64,000 nucleotides of DNA from Hippasteria phrygiana (GCA_037893225.1 JAZGUH010000932.1:124001-188000); one strand, 5' to 3'. Shown: positions 34,346 to 45,872, counted from the stretch's first letter. Notes: generated by a model not told the origin, from the letters alone. Translations and numbers: made by a program.

Positions 34346-34783
34346 GGCGTGTTTGTTTCACGCAGATCCAAAGCGCGATCAGTGATCCGGAGCGTCGAAA
34401 GCTGTTCCGGATCACGTTTTTAGTGATCCTGCTCCCGAGGTGGGTTCGCAAGATCCAAGATGGCGACGTGCGAGACGGACAGAGAAAAGTGACGGTATTT
34501 TTTGGTATATTTGAAGCATTTAACGAGCTATTGTGACAGTATTTACTCATAATTCTTTTACAGTGTATTTTTGTTATTAAAGCTATGTACGATGTATTTA
34601 CTTTTCTGGAAATACTAGATAGTTTATCATAAAAATAGCCCTACAGAATCTGAAGCAGACGACATTGTCGTGTAATACAAATTCTCCCAGCATGCAAGAT
34701 ATAGCGAGAGGGATTCGCGATCCTGTTTGTTTTCGTTCGGCTCTGGATCACCTCCCGATCCGTGTGAAACAAACAGGCCCAGA
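34346..34783. mobile_element. MITE with GGGCSTGTTTGTTTCAC ends and AGA duplication
   Basis: GGGCGTGTTTGTTTCACGC at the left and the complement of GGGCCTGTTTGTTTCACAC at the right are inverted, with gatcc words inside both arms. AGA flanks both sides. The 3-bp duplication and GGGC terminus are shared with the element at 35832-36820. Contains one caagatggcgac near 34456. Non-coding. Confidence 0.6.
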
Positions 34784-35077
34784 ATAACCCGCTAATAAAT
34801 TTAAATTTATGCGCGCATGCGCTTAACCGCGCGGTGAACAAAAGGCCTGAGCTCTGTATTTTAAAAGTGTAAAATTCTAGAATTCTGTTTGTATTTTCCC
34901 CATTTTCGTAGCAAAAAATCCACAGCATCAACAACGGTACCGCGCTAACAGCGGTGTCTGGCGGGACAAAATAAGGAGTGTAAAGAGAGAAAATATTTCG
35001 TTCCTGATGCAATTTGCACTTTAAACATGCGTTCATGGGTACGGTTCGGATGCTGGCAAGGGTTTTGTGCTATACCA

Positions 35078-35371
35078 GGCGCGGATCCCGAAAAGGGGGG
35101 GGGGGGGGGGGGGTTTGGGGGTCGAAACCAGACCCCCCCCTCCCTGCTCGTTGCCATTTTTTTTTTTAGGGGCCTACGCCTAAAGTTGCAAACCAGAAAA
35201 GCAGAAACCACATGTCTTATTTTGCCTATGGGTAAGAACAAAACAAAGTGGTTAAATGGCGCCACCAACGGTGAGAAAGTGTGTCAGCCCCCCCCCCCCC
35301 GCGCTTGAAGTCACTTTTTTGGGCAAATTTCAGAACACCCCCCCCCGCAAAAAATCCTGGATCCGCCCCTG
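35078..35371. mobile_element. 'caggcgcggatcc' MITE-like repeat with poly-G/poly-C
   Basis: Left ccaggcgcggatcccg and right aatcctggatccgcccctg are inverted, flanked by TA. The interior has a G run at about 35094-35113 and several C runs. It resembles the widespread 'ggggcggatccagg' repeats of marine invertebrate genomes (from memory, family not named). Confidence 0.6.
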
Positions 35372-35468
35372 TATACGCATGAACCCTTCTTGACTGCGCT
35401 CATGGCAATAAACAAAATTCAGTAATCAGTTCAACACACATAACAAAAGAAAGGTACTTTGATATTAT

Positions 35469-37297
35469 TGTGGGGATCTGGGAATTTCCCTTTAATGCAA
35501 TTTCACACTGTTCCTTTAATGTTGTCCGTGCGCCTAAAAATAGCATACAACAGCTGTTGTGTTGTCGCTAGGTGCATTCGGCAACTGCATAGCAACAATA
35601 TTATTTAGTAATAAACTGGGAATCTGGTCATTATAAAACTTTTTATGACCATACCTAAGGTTATAAAATACATAATTAATTTTGTAATATGTCAGATCGT
35701 TTATTTGTGTGTTAATGTAAAGTAAAATGTAATCTGGTAGACACTTCGGAGGTCTTCGGGTATCTTCGGAAGTGGCCTACGTGCAAAAAGCGTGAAATCA
35801 CTCTCTCTCCCTCTGACACATCGTTGACCAGGGGCCGATTTCACTAAAGAGTCAATTTGCGATCATCGCTATTCATTAAGCAAACTCATCGCTAGCCGCA
35901 AATCCATCGCCGTTGCAAATTGCGTCGTTTTTTTCGTTTCACTAAATCCATCGCTGTTGAGAAATGTATTGTACGAGGCTGATTCACGCAGAGTGCACGT
36001 GGGAATGTGGTTCGAGCATGCGCAGTTCGCCAAAACCGGATTCCAGCAGCATGTAACTCATTGATCTCCATTTATAATGGAGATCAATGATGGATGTAAC
36101 CCGAAACCACATGCGAGCTTGCGATTCGCCCGCGCGTACTTCACTAGTATATGCAACACGTATGCAGAACACTCATTCATAATTTTTCCCGCGAAAGAAA
36201 CGAACTAAAAAGAAACTTAGTTTTGATTGCATTTTGGAGTTGTTTATGTAAATGTGTTTCCCAGCACTTCACAGCCCCTATATAGTTCCGGTAATTTTCC
36301 CAATAGGCCCCTATGTCATTACAAAGCTAATTTTTTGCTGATCAAATGTTTTCAGTCTCTCATGCCAACAAGGACTTGTACCCCCCTGTGAATGATCTGA
36401 CAGGTACTTGCCTCAGAAATACCGTGATGTCCCGAGGTAGTTGTATATAGACACATCCAGTCGCGAAAAAAATGCAGAGCTACAAACAGTCAAACACTTG
36501 GTTGTTGCGTCAATCGCTTGACTTCTCAAAAGTATCTCGAAACACCCTCTCTCTAGAGCTCGCCATATTAACAAAACGTCGTCTAACGTATGTGAATAAA
36601 AATGGCGAAAATGTTTTTGGCGATGAAAAATAGACTTTGCGGACACTAATAACGCATCGCAAAATATCAATCGCTAACTTGATTATTTGCGATGAACAAA
36701 TTCATCGCAAGTATTAGTGAAATCGTTCTTCAAAATTCATCGCTAAGTTGCGATGGGTTTTGAGTTTAGCGAGCGATTTCGGCATTTGCGATGATCGCAA
36801 AGCGTTAGTGAAATCGGCCCCAGGCTTGGTTTTGTTGGAACTTCTTCTTACAATATTTCTGGTGGGAGTAGTTGCCAAACCTGACTCCGGGCAGTCTACC
36901 AGTTTGTGTAGAATCTCACAGAGCACCCTCTGGTTACATTTTTGGATAATTGAGACGTCAGGGTAAGCTTTCTTTTGGCTACTTTTGTCCACTGAATTAT
37001 CAAGTTTTGTGCCGAGTATTTAACGTTAAACATATACATTGTACATGTACATGTATGCATTATATAATGTACTATTGTGCACGCACTATGTATACTCACA
37101 ACGCACACTGTTTATTTTAATTGTACTGCAGGGTTTTTCTTTTCCTGTTATCTCGACAACCAATAAATCATCAATTCATCAGATCAATCAATCAACTGGG
37201 TTTTTCGTCTGAGTTATTTTGGATGTGCCTCCATTCCTCCTTTGGTGGTGGACGGATCTCCCCCTCTGAATCATACAGTTTGGGCTGGACCACTACA
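35469..37297. mobile_element. LTR-like element, copy 2, interrupted by a DNA transposon
   Basis: 35469-35831 and 36821-37297 together match copy 1 (14765-15593) from TGTGGGGATCTGGG to GGACCACTACA. No target duplication is visible around this copy. The 3' end was also hit by the long-armed element starting at 37303, whose target duplication overlaps the last bases. Confidence 0.75.
35832..36820. mobile_element. 989-bp non-autonomous DNA transposon, CAG duplication, GGGCCGATTTCAC ends
   Basis: Inserted in LTR-like copy 2. GGGCCGATTTCACTAA at the left and its complement (tagtgaaatcggccc) at the right, with CAG at 35829-35831 and 36821-36823. Copy 1 shows a single CAG at the matching site, giving an empty allele. 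The interior has many 'gcgatga / tcatcgc' words in both orientations and a perfect palindrome around 36060-36090 (ttgatctccatt / aatggagatcaa). No transposase. Confidence 0.85.
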
Positions 37298-37302
37298 GTA
37301 AC

Positions 37303-38431
37303 TACTTCCAAAAATGTAAGGTTCTCCGTTAGCCTTACAACGCTAGGCTTTTTTGGACCCCGTAACTCAATGGGATTTGCAATACGCTCTCGTTAGATCA
37401 GTTACAATGTTCTAGAATTCCACTTTCCCAAACGTTAATCTCCCCAGAAGGTTATTTAATCCCTCCTACAGATCTTTGAGACTTTTGCGGCACATTTGCG
37501 GAACATTGAAACGGACAATTTATTGAGAAATCAGAGTTTTTACTCACCAACCGACGTATTCAGCCGAGATGAACATGGCGTTGCACAGCTGACAAATACA
37601 GTCCACCAGACTGCGCATGCGCGTGTTGTTGTGGAAGAGATGTGGGGCTCAACCATTTTTTGAAGGGGGGCCACCTTTTCTACATCGCGCAACGGTGATG
37701 TGTGGAATGTGGATAATTATAAATGGCGCGCTATTTTATACCTAGTGTGGTTCCTTGGCCTGACAATGTTTGTTATGCCCAGACGTCTAAATTGTAGGGC
37801 AGGTAGCCACGTAGCTATTTTTAGATGATGCAACAAATCAAATTTTATTAACGACTTTTCCCAAATAGGCACAACCCCTAGCTGCCGTGGCTTTAAATAT
37901 AGTGATATTTGGCATTTTGTCTGATGTTGTTTTTGGCCAATGCGAGCTTTTATTTTATGCAAATCAGAAAAAAACAGAATCTGGATCGATGGTCATTATT
38001 TTGTTCACGTTGTTCATTTGAAAACCGAAGGAATGTTCAATGCGCGATGTAGAAAAGATGACCCCCCCCTTCAAAAAATGGTCGAGCCCCAAATCTCTTC
38101 GAAAACTCCACGCGCATGCGCAGTCTGGTGGACTGTATCAGTCAGCTGTGCGACGCCATGTTCATCTCGGCTGAATACGTCGGTTGGTGAGTAAAAACTC
38201 CGATTTATCAATAAATTGTCCGTTTCAATGTTCCGCAAATGTGCCGCAAAAATCTCAAAGATCTGTAGGAGGGATTGGATAACTTTCTGGGGAGATTAAC
38301 GTTTGGGAAAGTGGAATTCTAGAACATTGTAACTGATCTAACGAGAGCGTATTGCAAATCCCAATGAGTTAAGGGGACCAAAAAAGCCTAGCGTTGTAAG
38401 GCTAACGGAGAGCATTACATTTTTGGAAGTA
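37303..38431. mobile_element. Long-armed foldback element (Mutator-like), arms about 390 bp
   Basis: TACTTCCAAAAATGTAAGG at the left is the complement of the right end. The two arms remain closely similar for about 390 bp (to about 37690 and from about 38035). Nine-base direct repeats flank it: tacagtaac (37294-37302) and tacagtagc (38432-38440), one mismatch. Long terminal inverted repeats plus a 9-bp duplication fit Mutator-like elements. The 340-bp middle has no transposase domain. Confidence 0.75.
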
Positions 38432-38544
38432 TACAGTAGCCTAATGACACAGATCATGACGCAGACTTCAAAAGTAATGCCAATAGAGACGACAGAGATA
38501 TACGGCTAAAATGTGTACTTGTACTGAGAACTGTCACAGAAGTT

Positions 38545-38860
38545 AGCGATTATGTTATACGCGAGCGGTGGATCGGCGCTGTTGGGCGGTGGATCGGCGC
38601 TGTTGGGCGATGGCGCTGCGCTTTCACTCGTTCTATCGTTCGCGCAACGGTAGATCGCGCAAGGTGGATTTTGCGCCATCTATCGATCACGCAGGAATAG
38701 GTTTGCGCATCGGTCGATCGTAAATGAATGGGTTTGCGATCAACCGATCGCGCAGTGTAGAATTTGCTAGATCTTGCGCGATCTTGCAACATCTTGCCCT
38801 TGCGCGATCGACCGATGCTTGGCGCAGCGCTACTGCATGCTTATCTTGTCAAATCACCAA
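38545..38860. repeat. 'gcgatcgaccgatc' palindromic repeat cluster
   Basis: Tandem ggtggatcggcgctgttgggc (twice, 38569-38612), followed by many copies of gatcgcgca / tgcgcgatc words in both orientations. Non-coding. Confidence 0.5.
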
Positions 38861-39919
38861 ATAAAAAAAAACCACACAGGTTACCTCCAGAAATTTGGCT
38901 TGAAACATTTAAAAACAGATTAATTCTTAACCCCCCCCCTCCCCCACCCCTTATATTCACACATAATATCAGAAATGTTTGTTTACACTAAATTTGAGGC
39001 TGCATCACATCTTAGTCCCCGTAGGCAAACCTCAATTTGTTGAAAGAGCTATCAGCATATTTACAGATGGGACAAATAAGGTCCAATGAGAAAAATCACC
39101 AACATTTCCAAATTTTCCAGAACGTCAGTTTTCAAATTTTAACAGTTCAAAGATACATAATGTAAATTCAGTTTGCACCAAACAATAAAGTTTGCTTCTC
39201 ACTTTCATTTATATTTAGTTGCTTTCTTGTTCTGGCCTATATTGGCATTGGGCCCTTTAGGAGTATACACTATGTTGACGACATAGTACATGTATGAATG
39301 AGTACACTGTGCACATAACAGGTTCTGTACATACGTTTGAGGACAAGAGGAGAAAGAAAATACAAAGGAACCTTTCTTGTTCTCGGAAGTCGGTCTTTTG
39401 TTAAAATCGGTCCTCGGACGTAAAAATAGTGCTTAGTCTATGGGGTTAGGTTATAATAAAGGAACAATAAGAAACACAAAACATTGTCCTCTGTAGTATA
39501 GGTAAAGTACGACTGTGTGTATGTCATACTAGAGAAAACCACTTTTCTGTACCGTGACATAGAGCTTAATTCATTATGAAAATAATGAAATGAAATACAA
39601 GATGATTTCTACAGAACTTAAAAGGGATGACTTACCAACACATATTCACCCAACATGACATTTTTGTTTTTAGTCATTTCAATATTGTAGTGAAATCAGT
39701 GCTGCGGTGTCACAGCATGCAAGGGAGGTTGATCCCAAAGTAAATCAGGATGAGCGTGTTATGGGAGATCGGAGCCACAAAATCACCAGTTAACCAGTAG
39801 TTGAATGTCCGCAGATCAATTGTAGAATTTATTGAATCATCGATCAAATCAGGAAGGGTGAAATCAAGTTAATCGAAATCCAAGATGACAAATTACAAAT
39901 CCAGAGTAGATGATGTAAA
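38861..39919. other. No gene seen
   Basis: AT-rich sequence with a C-rich tract at 38931-38950. No ORF with domain content and no repeat ends that I can pair. Confidence 0.35.
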
Positions 39920-40806
39920 CGAAAACGGTGTGTAATAATTGCAGGTGGGTGAAGATGCAGTTAAAAATGATCAGGATCCCATGATGAAGACTAATAATCA
40001 CTGGTAGTGGTACAGAAAGAAAGATAGATCGATCCCCAGGCGCAGCACAGCCTCGGTAGGCCTACACTTTGCCTACAAGAAAACAACGTGAGAAACGCAT
40101 GGTCAAAATACATGTAATACGAGTGGTTGTGTGTGCACACACACAGGAACAGTGGCAGGTCAAAGGTCATACATGTACAATACAAATCTATGCACTGCGC
40201 ATACAATGTGTATTGGCATACGCACGACACTGCCCTTGGCAATTATGCTAAGCTCCAAAAGTTTTGAGTGAGAGTGTCTCAGCTTTTAACACAAGTTCCC
40301 CACAAAACTACCAAAAAGGACACTCACCACAAGTTCTGGAAATGCCCGCCTTCACTCAGAGCATACCCATGCTCCCAACGGAGGCGGCTAAACAATGAAA
40401 AATACGAGGAAAAATCCTCGTGAACCGGAGCACGAATGCCACCGCCACAACAGAGAAAAGGAAGCCCGCTCGCATGTTGTGGACACACCACCAAGCGTTT
40501 CTCAGATATTACTACTCCACAAAATAGGGTAAAATATTAAAGATAACGATAAATTCCGTTGTCTTTTAAAAGAAACCGTCACTCAATGGACCTTCACATA
40601 ATTACAATTCTTATACAATCCAAAGAACGAAATATGGGACAAAAGCCTTTAAATTTGGGTCTAATTGTCTTAATGGCGTATGAATTCCACGACAACTAGT
40701 GACATTTATATGCATATGCATCAGGGACACATGCAAATTAGGGTGAACTAAATATAGCTCAGTATCTGGGGAGTTGGACAGTGAGCGGATACTGCGTGCC
40801 CCCACA
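39920..40806 (-). repeat. 3' LTR of gypsy copy B
   Basis: Shares cgaaaacggtgtgtaataat at one edge and gcgtgcccccaca at the other with 47783-48663. Sense orientation starts TGTGGGGGCACGC. If the LTR ends in CA, the inner boundary is ATTACACA at 39929. The shared 9 bp beyond that leaves the exact edge uncertain. Confidence 0.88.
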
Positions 40807-41440
40807 AATTCCATGCTTTAAGACCACGCGACCCGAGTGGTCCAGACTGTGTAAAATATGATTCCAAATGTTTCACTGTACAATATCAATAATTGCAGAT
40901 TGGCAAGATTCAATTCTCGATATTCATGCTATTTCTTTGGAGAACAACAATTAAGCAACTCTAGAACAATCAGCAAAAATATACAATGTAGCTTGCAACG
41001 GCTGATCAAAAGCAGACCAGACTACCTGCGTATAGTACACTGCTTTTCTTCCTATAGCGACACTGGCACATTTTTGGAGTTGAACAATAAAGTATGAATT
41101 TAACCATATAAAACATCCTTCTGAAACTACATACTTGAATACATGTAGGCCAAAATGAAAAACCTGATATTAAAACAACTTTTAATATCCTTAACCGTGA
41201 CTTCGAAAGGCGCTAATGAATAAATTTATCATTACAACAACTATGGCTTAAGTCCATAGAATCGGCAATGTGCTAAACCACTGATTCTAAGGTAAACACA
41301 TTATAAATACACACACATATGCAGTCCTTGCATTCTGTTCCTAACAAGTATTAAGGCTAGGTAACCAAAGTAGAAGTCAAGGCTCAATAACTATACATCA
41401 AAGTAAATGCAACAAAATCACTATTTCTCCAGCTGTTTAT
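40807..41440. other. Untranslated region between the hydrolase ORF and the 3' LTR of gypsy copy B
   Basis: Non-coding. No clear polypurine tract adjoins the LTR (the sense strand reads GCATGGAATT before TGTGGGG). No other feature recognised. Confidence 0.5.
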
Positions 41441-42042
41441 TTATTGGATGTGTCTGAAAATGAGCTCTCTTAGGCCTCGACAATACTTGGCCACACCCTC
41501 TTGATTTAAATGACATCCGTCCTCATGGATGTACTTCGGATAATTAACCTTTCTCTGGGCGTATTGGTAAACCTTTGGATTTTCCTGAAGTTCCCTAGCG
41601 AGAATAGCATTGAATCGTCGGACCCGATGGTTGAATGTGGCAACTTGTACCTGTCCCTGGCGTGTTATTTTAGTGCGCGAACTACAGAGAGTGATACAAT
41701 ACGTGCAGCGACAACACCCTTGGATTTAAGCAAATCAAGGAAACGAAGCGTGTCCTGAAGTAGAACAGCAGGGGTGACTTCTTGGCTACAGAGATCATTT
41801 GTCCCCATATCAATAATTAATACATCAATTTTCCTCTTTTTCATCTCACGCACATAGTGATCAGGACTAGAGAATATTCTAGCATAAGTTAAGCCTGGGT
41901 GGCCTTCTACAGACAGGGTACACGCATCTTGTACACCAATATAATCACAAACTAACTGCTGGCTTCTTTGAGCATCTCTCGAAAGTCGAGCAATAAATGA
42001 ATGGCCAAATAGAAAAATGTGTGGCTTCGAATTCTCTGTCAT
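41441..42042 (-). CDS. SGNH/GDSL-type hydrolase ORF in the env position of gypsy copy B (one frameshift)
   Basis: The ATG at 42042 opens a frame (MTENSKPHIFLFGHSFIARL) that ends at 41665. The remaining part continues in another frame to TAA at 41441-41443, about 199 codons in total. Block I is FGHSFI (candidate nucleophile Ser15). Block III is IDMGTNDL (oxyanion-hole Asn82). Block V is EDGCHLN (Asp-x-x-His), in the second frame. These are the catalytic signatures of SGNH esterases/acetylhydrolases. The ORF follows the pol stop by about 230 bases, and the shift lies near 41667. Such domains are known in other retroelements (CR1-type LINEs, some tyrosine-recombinase elements). Its role in an LTR element is unknown. 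Substrate cannot be inferred. Confidence 0.75.
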
Positions 42043-42269
42043 ATTTGTATACGTGTGAAATGTTTAAGCTGGCTTCCAGAACATGTGGCAAAATATAGTA
42101 AAAGAGATACTAGTGAGCCTAACTGGCAAAATCTCTCAGAACTACACTTATGTACAAAATCCTACACTAAAAAAGCATGATGGGCAGCGATCAGTCAAGG
42201 AGGTGGTGACAACCATGTCCTAGTTCACAAATGTGAAGCAGGAAACCCCTTTTCTGACCTGCCAACAAA

Positions 42270-45200
42270 TCAAGTTATCGCATTAGGCCACTGCCCCAAA
42301 CAACTCTTTCTCTTAATTCGTTCTGAACGTCGTACACCCGGTACGGCATCTGCTGGATTTGGCTGCTGACCGTCACCAGTCAGAATATGCGATTTTCGTG
42401 GTTTCAACAGAGAAGGCGGTGCAACCAACACCTCATCATCAGAACTATCTGATTCCGAGTCAGCTTCAGTGTCAGAGGAATTATCAACCAAAAGGAAATT
42501 CTGGAATGGGGTCTCAGGTACAGTCAACTCGCCCCTAGGGTCTACAATGAGCATTTTCCTATTAATCCATTTTTCAGGACCACCACCACTTGGCCTAACT
42601 GCATACACATCCCCATCTGTGTTATGTCTAACCACAACATACTGTTCGGAACCAAAGTGATCACTGAGCTTATGACGATCAGAAAACTGACAGTTCCTGA
42701 GAAGTACTCTCGAGCCCACTGCAAGAGGTTCAGCATGCGCTCGCTTATCATATTGTCTTTTGTTTCTATCTGCGGCCCTAAAAAGGCGTTCCTTTGCAAT
42801 TGCATGAGCATTTTTGATGAAATGCGCTTGCTGCTGAATCGCACTTTCATCCCAATTCCCTTGCGCATTGCTGATTAAGTGGTCCAGGGGGATAGATGGC
42901 TCTCTACCGAACATAAGACAATAAGGAGTGTATCCAGTTACGCTGTGTGGTGTGCTGTTGTAAATGAATACCAAATGTGGGAGGAGTTTTGGCCAGTTCC
43001 TACGGTTTTTGAGTTCAACAGATTTGATGAGACCACAGAGCGTTCTGTTGAAACGCTCTGTCTGCCCATTACCTTGTGGGTGGTAAGGGGTGGTTCTAGT
43101 TTTGCGTATACCATACAGGTTGCATAGTTCTTGCACAAGGTGACTCTCAAAATTTCTGCCCTGATCCGAATGGATCTGGGAAGGAATACCGTAGTGTACG
43201 AACCACTGATCATGCAGACTTTGAGCAACTACTTTTGCAGTCTGATCCCTGCAGGGGGTGGCTAGCGCAAACTTAGTGAAAGCGTCTGTCATGACCAAGA
43301 CATCCTCGACATTGCCATGACCTTTATCCAACTTGAGAAAATCTATCGCTAAACGCTCCAAGGGCCGGAAAGCCAGAAGGTGGCGCATTGGGGGGCGGAC
43401 TACTGGTGTGGGAGCCTTGGCCACAGTGCACTGAAAACAATTTTGAATGTATTCTTTCACCTGAACATTCATACTTGGCCAATAACAACGACTCTTGATC
43501 AATCCTAAAGTTCCCCCTACACCCTGATGTCCCCATTGATCATGAGCAGCCTTTATAATTTCAGACTGCAGTTGCTTTGGGACAAGCAATTGAAACACTT
43601 GCCCAGGACCAGGATCACCAACTGCTCTGTACAACACACCATGTCGTTCAACTAATTGGGGCCACTCCTTTAGCCAACCTTTGACCTCTTTCGTACTTTG
43701 ACCTGGACTCAGACCACCTATTCCTGGGTCCCAACGGCGATCCCATAGACACCACACTTCAGTAAGGGCATCGTCCCCCTTTTGTATTACAGCCAAATCT
43801 GAATGAGAATATGATGGCAGTACCGAAGATGCAACCATGGGTGGTTCTTCGACCACTCCCTCTTCCCGCACTTGAACGAGTACTGGCGTTTCGGCTGAGT
43901 GCAACTGATGAGGCAAAGAGGTACACTGCATAATGGTCTGTAATTCCTCAGCAATTTGTAGCACTGCTTGGTCAGGCGGGTTGCGGCTAAGCGCGTCTGC
44001 GCATTTGTTTGAACGTCCCGATCGATACCTGATTTCGAGGTCGAACGCAGCCAACTGAGCGACCCATCGCTGCTCCGTGGCTCCCAGTTTAGCAGTCTGA
44101 AGGTGGGCAAGAGGGTTGTTATCTGTCCACACCGTAGTGTGCCTACCCAACAGATACTCTCGAAACTTCTCTGAAATGGCCCACTTAAGGGCAAGTAACT
44201 CCAACTTAAAACTTGACAAGTCGGAATAACCCTTCTCTGCCCCCCTCAGACCACGACTGGCATAAGCCACGGGGTGCAAGTGGCCACCTGCATCATACTG
44301 CGAAAGGCAAGCTCCGAGGCCCTTTAACGACGCATCTACTTCTACAACAAAATCGCGATCAAACCGCGGATAGGCTAGGACCGGTGCACTGCAGAGTGCC
44401 TGTTTTAGCAACCTGAAAGCTTCATCAGCTTCTGTTGGCCATTCCATAGGCCCCTTGGACTTCCCTGCTTTTGACGCTGCTTTGCTCACAAGCGCATGCA
44501 AAGGCACAGCAGTCTTCGCGAAATCTTTGACATAGCGCCTATAATAGGACGCGAGTCCAAGGAACGACCTCAATCGTTCCACATTAGTAGGAACTGGCCA
44601 ATCTCTAATGTGTTCTATCTTGCTAGGGTCAACAGACACTCCCTTGTCACTAACGATATGGCCCAAATGGGACACAGAACTCATAAACAACTGGCATTTT
44701 GAACCATTTAGTTTTAGCCCATTTCGAGTCAGCCTACTGAACACTTTGTCTAGTCTTTCTAAGTGTTCACCCATGCTTACAGAAAATACAAGCAAATCGT
44801 CCAAATACAGGACGAGTTCGGACAGATTCATATCAGCGAAAATCAACTCCATCACACGCTGAAATGTGCTTGGACTATTTGTCAGTCCCTGAGGCATTCG
44901 AAGAAACTCATAGAGTCCCCATGGAACACGAAAGGCAGTTTTTGGTATGGAGTCTGGGTGTAAGGCCACTTGGAAATAACCATGGGCTAGATCGAGTGAA
45001 GAAAATAGTCGGGCACCCCCTAATGACTCTAATGTCTCCTCTATTCTAGGGAGTGGGAATGCATCCTTCTCAGTTTTTGCATTCAGGCACCTGTAATCTA
45101 TGCACAAGCGCAACTGCCCATTTTTCTTCCTGACCAGAACCACAGGACTGGCATATTGACTCGCCGACCTCCTAATAATGTTCCTATCCAGAAGATCTTG

Positions 45201-45860
45201 CAACAGCTTCTTGACTTCTGACGTTTGACTTGGGACAATTCTTCGATACGGTAAGTTTATAGCTTTGTCATCTGACAATTTGACTTCATGAGGGATTAAA
45301 TCACAGTACCCTACATCAAATGGATCCATCGAAAATGCACTCTCATGTTTCTGTACTAAACGGGCTGCCGAAACAGCATCTGTTGCTTCTAAATTCTTAA
45401 GGCTGAGACCGGGAGGTAACAAATATGTTGACCCATCTGGGAATGTAAACAATTCCCTTTGTTTGCTATCTGGATTATCTTTCAAATCCTTATCATGCAA
45501 ATCTACACTAGGCCCCTCATCACGCCTGGGATCAACAACTACCTGGTGAATACATACTTCAAAAGAATTGTTATTGGAATTGACCAAAACTTCTTCGTTC
45601 ACCTGTACCTCATATGCCACTGCAACCCTAGTGAGTGCAGGGATAATTAATTGCTCAGAACTCTCATTTGCCACAAATACAGAAACTTGACTTGTGCCAG
45701 TTTGATGGATACCATCCACAACTCTAACCAAACCAAGTGTGGAATCCTCTTTGACACAGGGGGAACATGACTGCACTAATAATGGCTTGACCTCTGAACT
45801 GGCCTGAGACCCACCCAAGCAACAATCAACACGTTTAACAGTGAATGGAGGTATGGTCAC
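42270..45860 (-). CDS. Pol polyprotein (RT, RNase H, integrase) of gypsy copy B, intact
   Basis: 1196 uninterrupted codons. RT covers about residues 205-375, with RLCIDYRCLN, the catalytic Asp in SLDLAHGYFQ and YLDD at 352-355. RNase H has Asp509 (VEVDAS), Glu554 and TDNN near 580. The integrase zinc motif is H773, H778, C808, C811. The catalytic triad is D840 (LAIDF), D899 (HSDQGRNF) and E935 (GQTERFN), a DD35E spacing. A C-terminal domain with VGSRVLLRN is followed by an acidic/serine tail. The frame is continuous with the protease ORF upstream except for a TAG at 45873-45875, so the listed methionine need not be a real start. All catalytic residues are present, so the enzyme could be active. 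Confidence 0.93.
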   Translation of the reverse strand: MTIPPFTVKRVDCCLGGSQASSEVKPLLVQSCSPCVKEDSTLGLVRVVDGIHQTGTSQVSVFVANESSEQLIIPALTRVAVAYEVQVNEEVLVNSNNNSFEVCIHQVVVDPRRDEGPSVDLHDKDLKDNPDSKQRELFTFPDGSTYLLPPGLSLKNLEATDAVSAARLVQKHESAFSMDPFDVGYCDLIPHEVKLSDDKAINLPYRRIVPSQTSEVKKLLQDLLDRNIIRRSASQYASPVVLVRKKNGQLRLCIDYRCLNAKTEKDAFPLPRIEETLESLGGARLFSSLDLAHGYFQVALHPDSIPKTAFRVPWGLYEFLRMPQGLTNSPSTFQRVMELIFADMNLSELVLYLDDLLVFSVSMGEHLERLDKVFSRLTRNGLKLNGSKCQLFMSSVSHLGHIVSDKGVSVDPSKIEHIRDWPVPTNVERLRSFLGLASYYRRYVKDFAKTAVPLHALVSKAASKAGKSKGPMEWPTEADEAFRLLKQALCSAPVLAYPRFDRDFVVEVDASLKGLGACLSQYDAGGHLHPVAYASRGLRGAEKGYSDLSSFKLELLALKWAISEKFREYLLGRHTTVWTDNNPLAHLQTAKLGATEQRWVAQLAAFDLEIRYRSGRSNKCADALSRNPPDQAVLQIAEELQTIMQCTSLPHQLHSAETPVLVQVREEGVVEEPPMVASSVLPSYSHSDLAVIQKGDDALTEVWCLWDRRWDPGIGGLSPGQSTKEVKGWLKEWPQLVERHGVLYRAVGDPGPGQVFQLLVPKQLQSEIIKAAHDQWGHQGVGGTLGLIKSRCYWPSMNVQVKEYIQNCFQCTVAKAPTPVVRPPMRHLLAFRPLERLAIDFLKLDKGHGNVEDVLVMTDAFTKFALATPCRDQTAKVVAQSLHDQWFVHYGIPSQIHSDQGRNFESHLVQELCNLYGIRKTRTTPYHPQGNGQTERFNRTLCGLIKSVELKNRRNWPKLLPHLVFIYNSTPHSVTGYTPYCLMFGREPSIPLDHLISNAQGNWDESAIQQQAHFIKNAHAIAKERLFRAADRNKRQYDKRAHAEPLAVGSRVLLRNCQFSDRHKLSDHFGSEQYVVVRHNTDGDVYAVRPSGGGPEKWINRKMLIVDPRGELTVPETPFQNFLLVDNSSDTEADSESDSSDDEVLVAPPSLLKPRKSHILTGDGQQPNPADAVPGVRRSERIKRKSCLGQWPNAIT

Positions 45861-45872
45861 GGGTTCCCGTGC

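Noticed and set aside
33280..34385. Long ORFs (358-363 codons) on both strands with KHDA/KQDA or RLAS/RLVS repeats
   Set aside because: They exist because a 12-bp stop-free unit is repeated about 67 times. Several frames are open at once, and the flanking codons show no domain or splice context.
42938..44862. Several plus- and minus-strand ORFs of 60-135 codons
   Set aside because: Shadows of the intact gypsy copy B pol frame.
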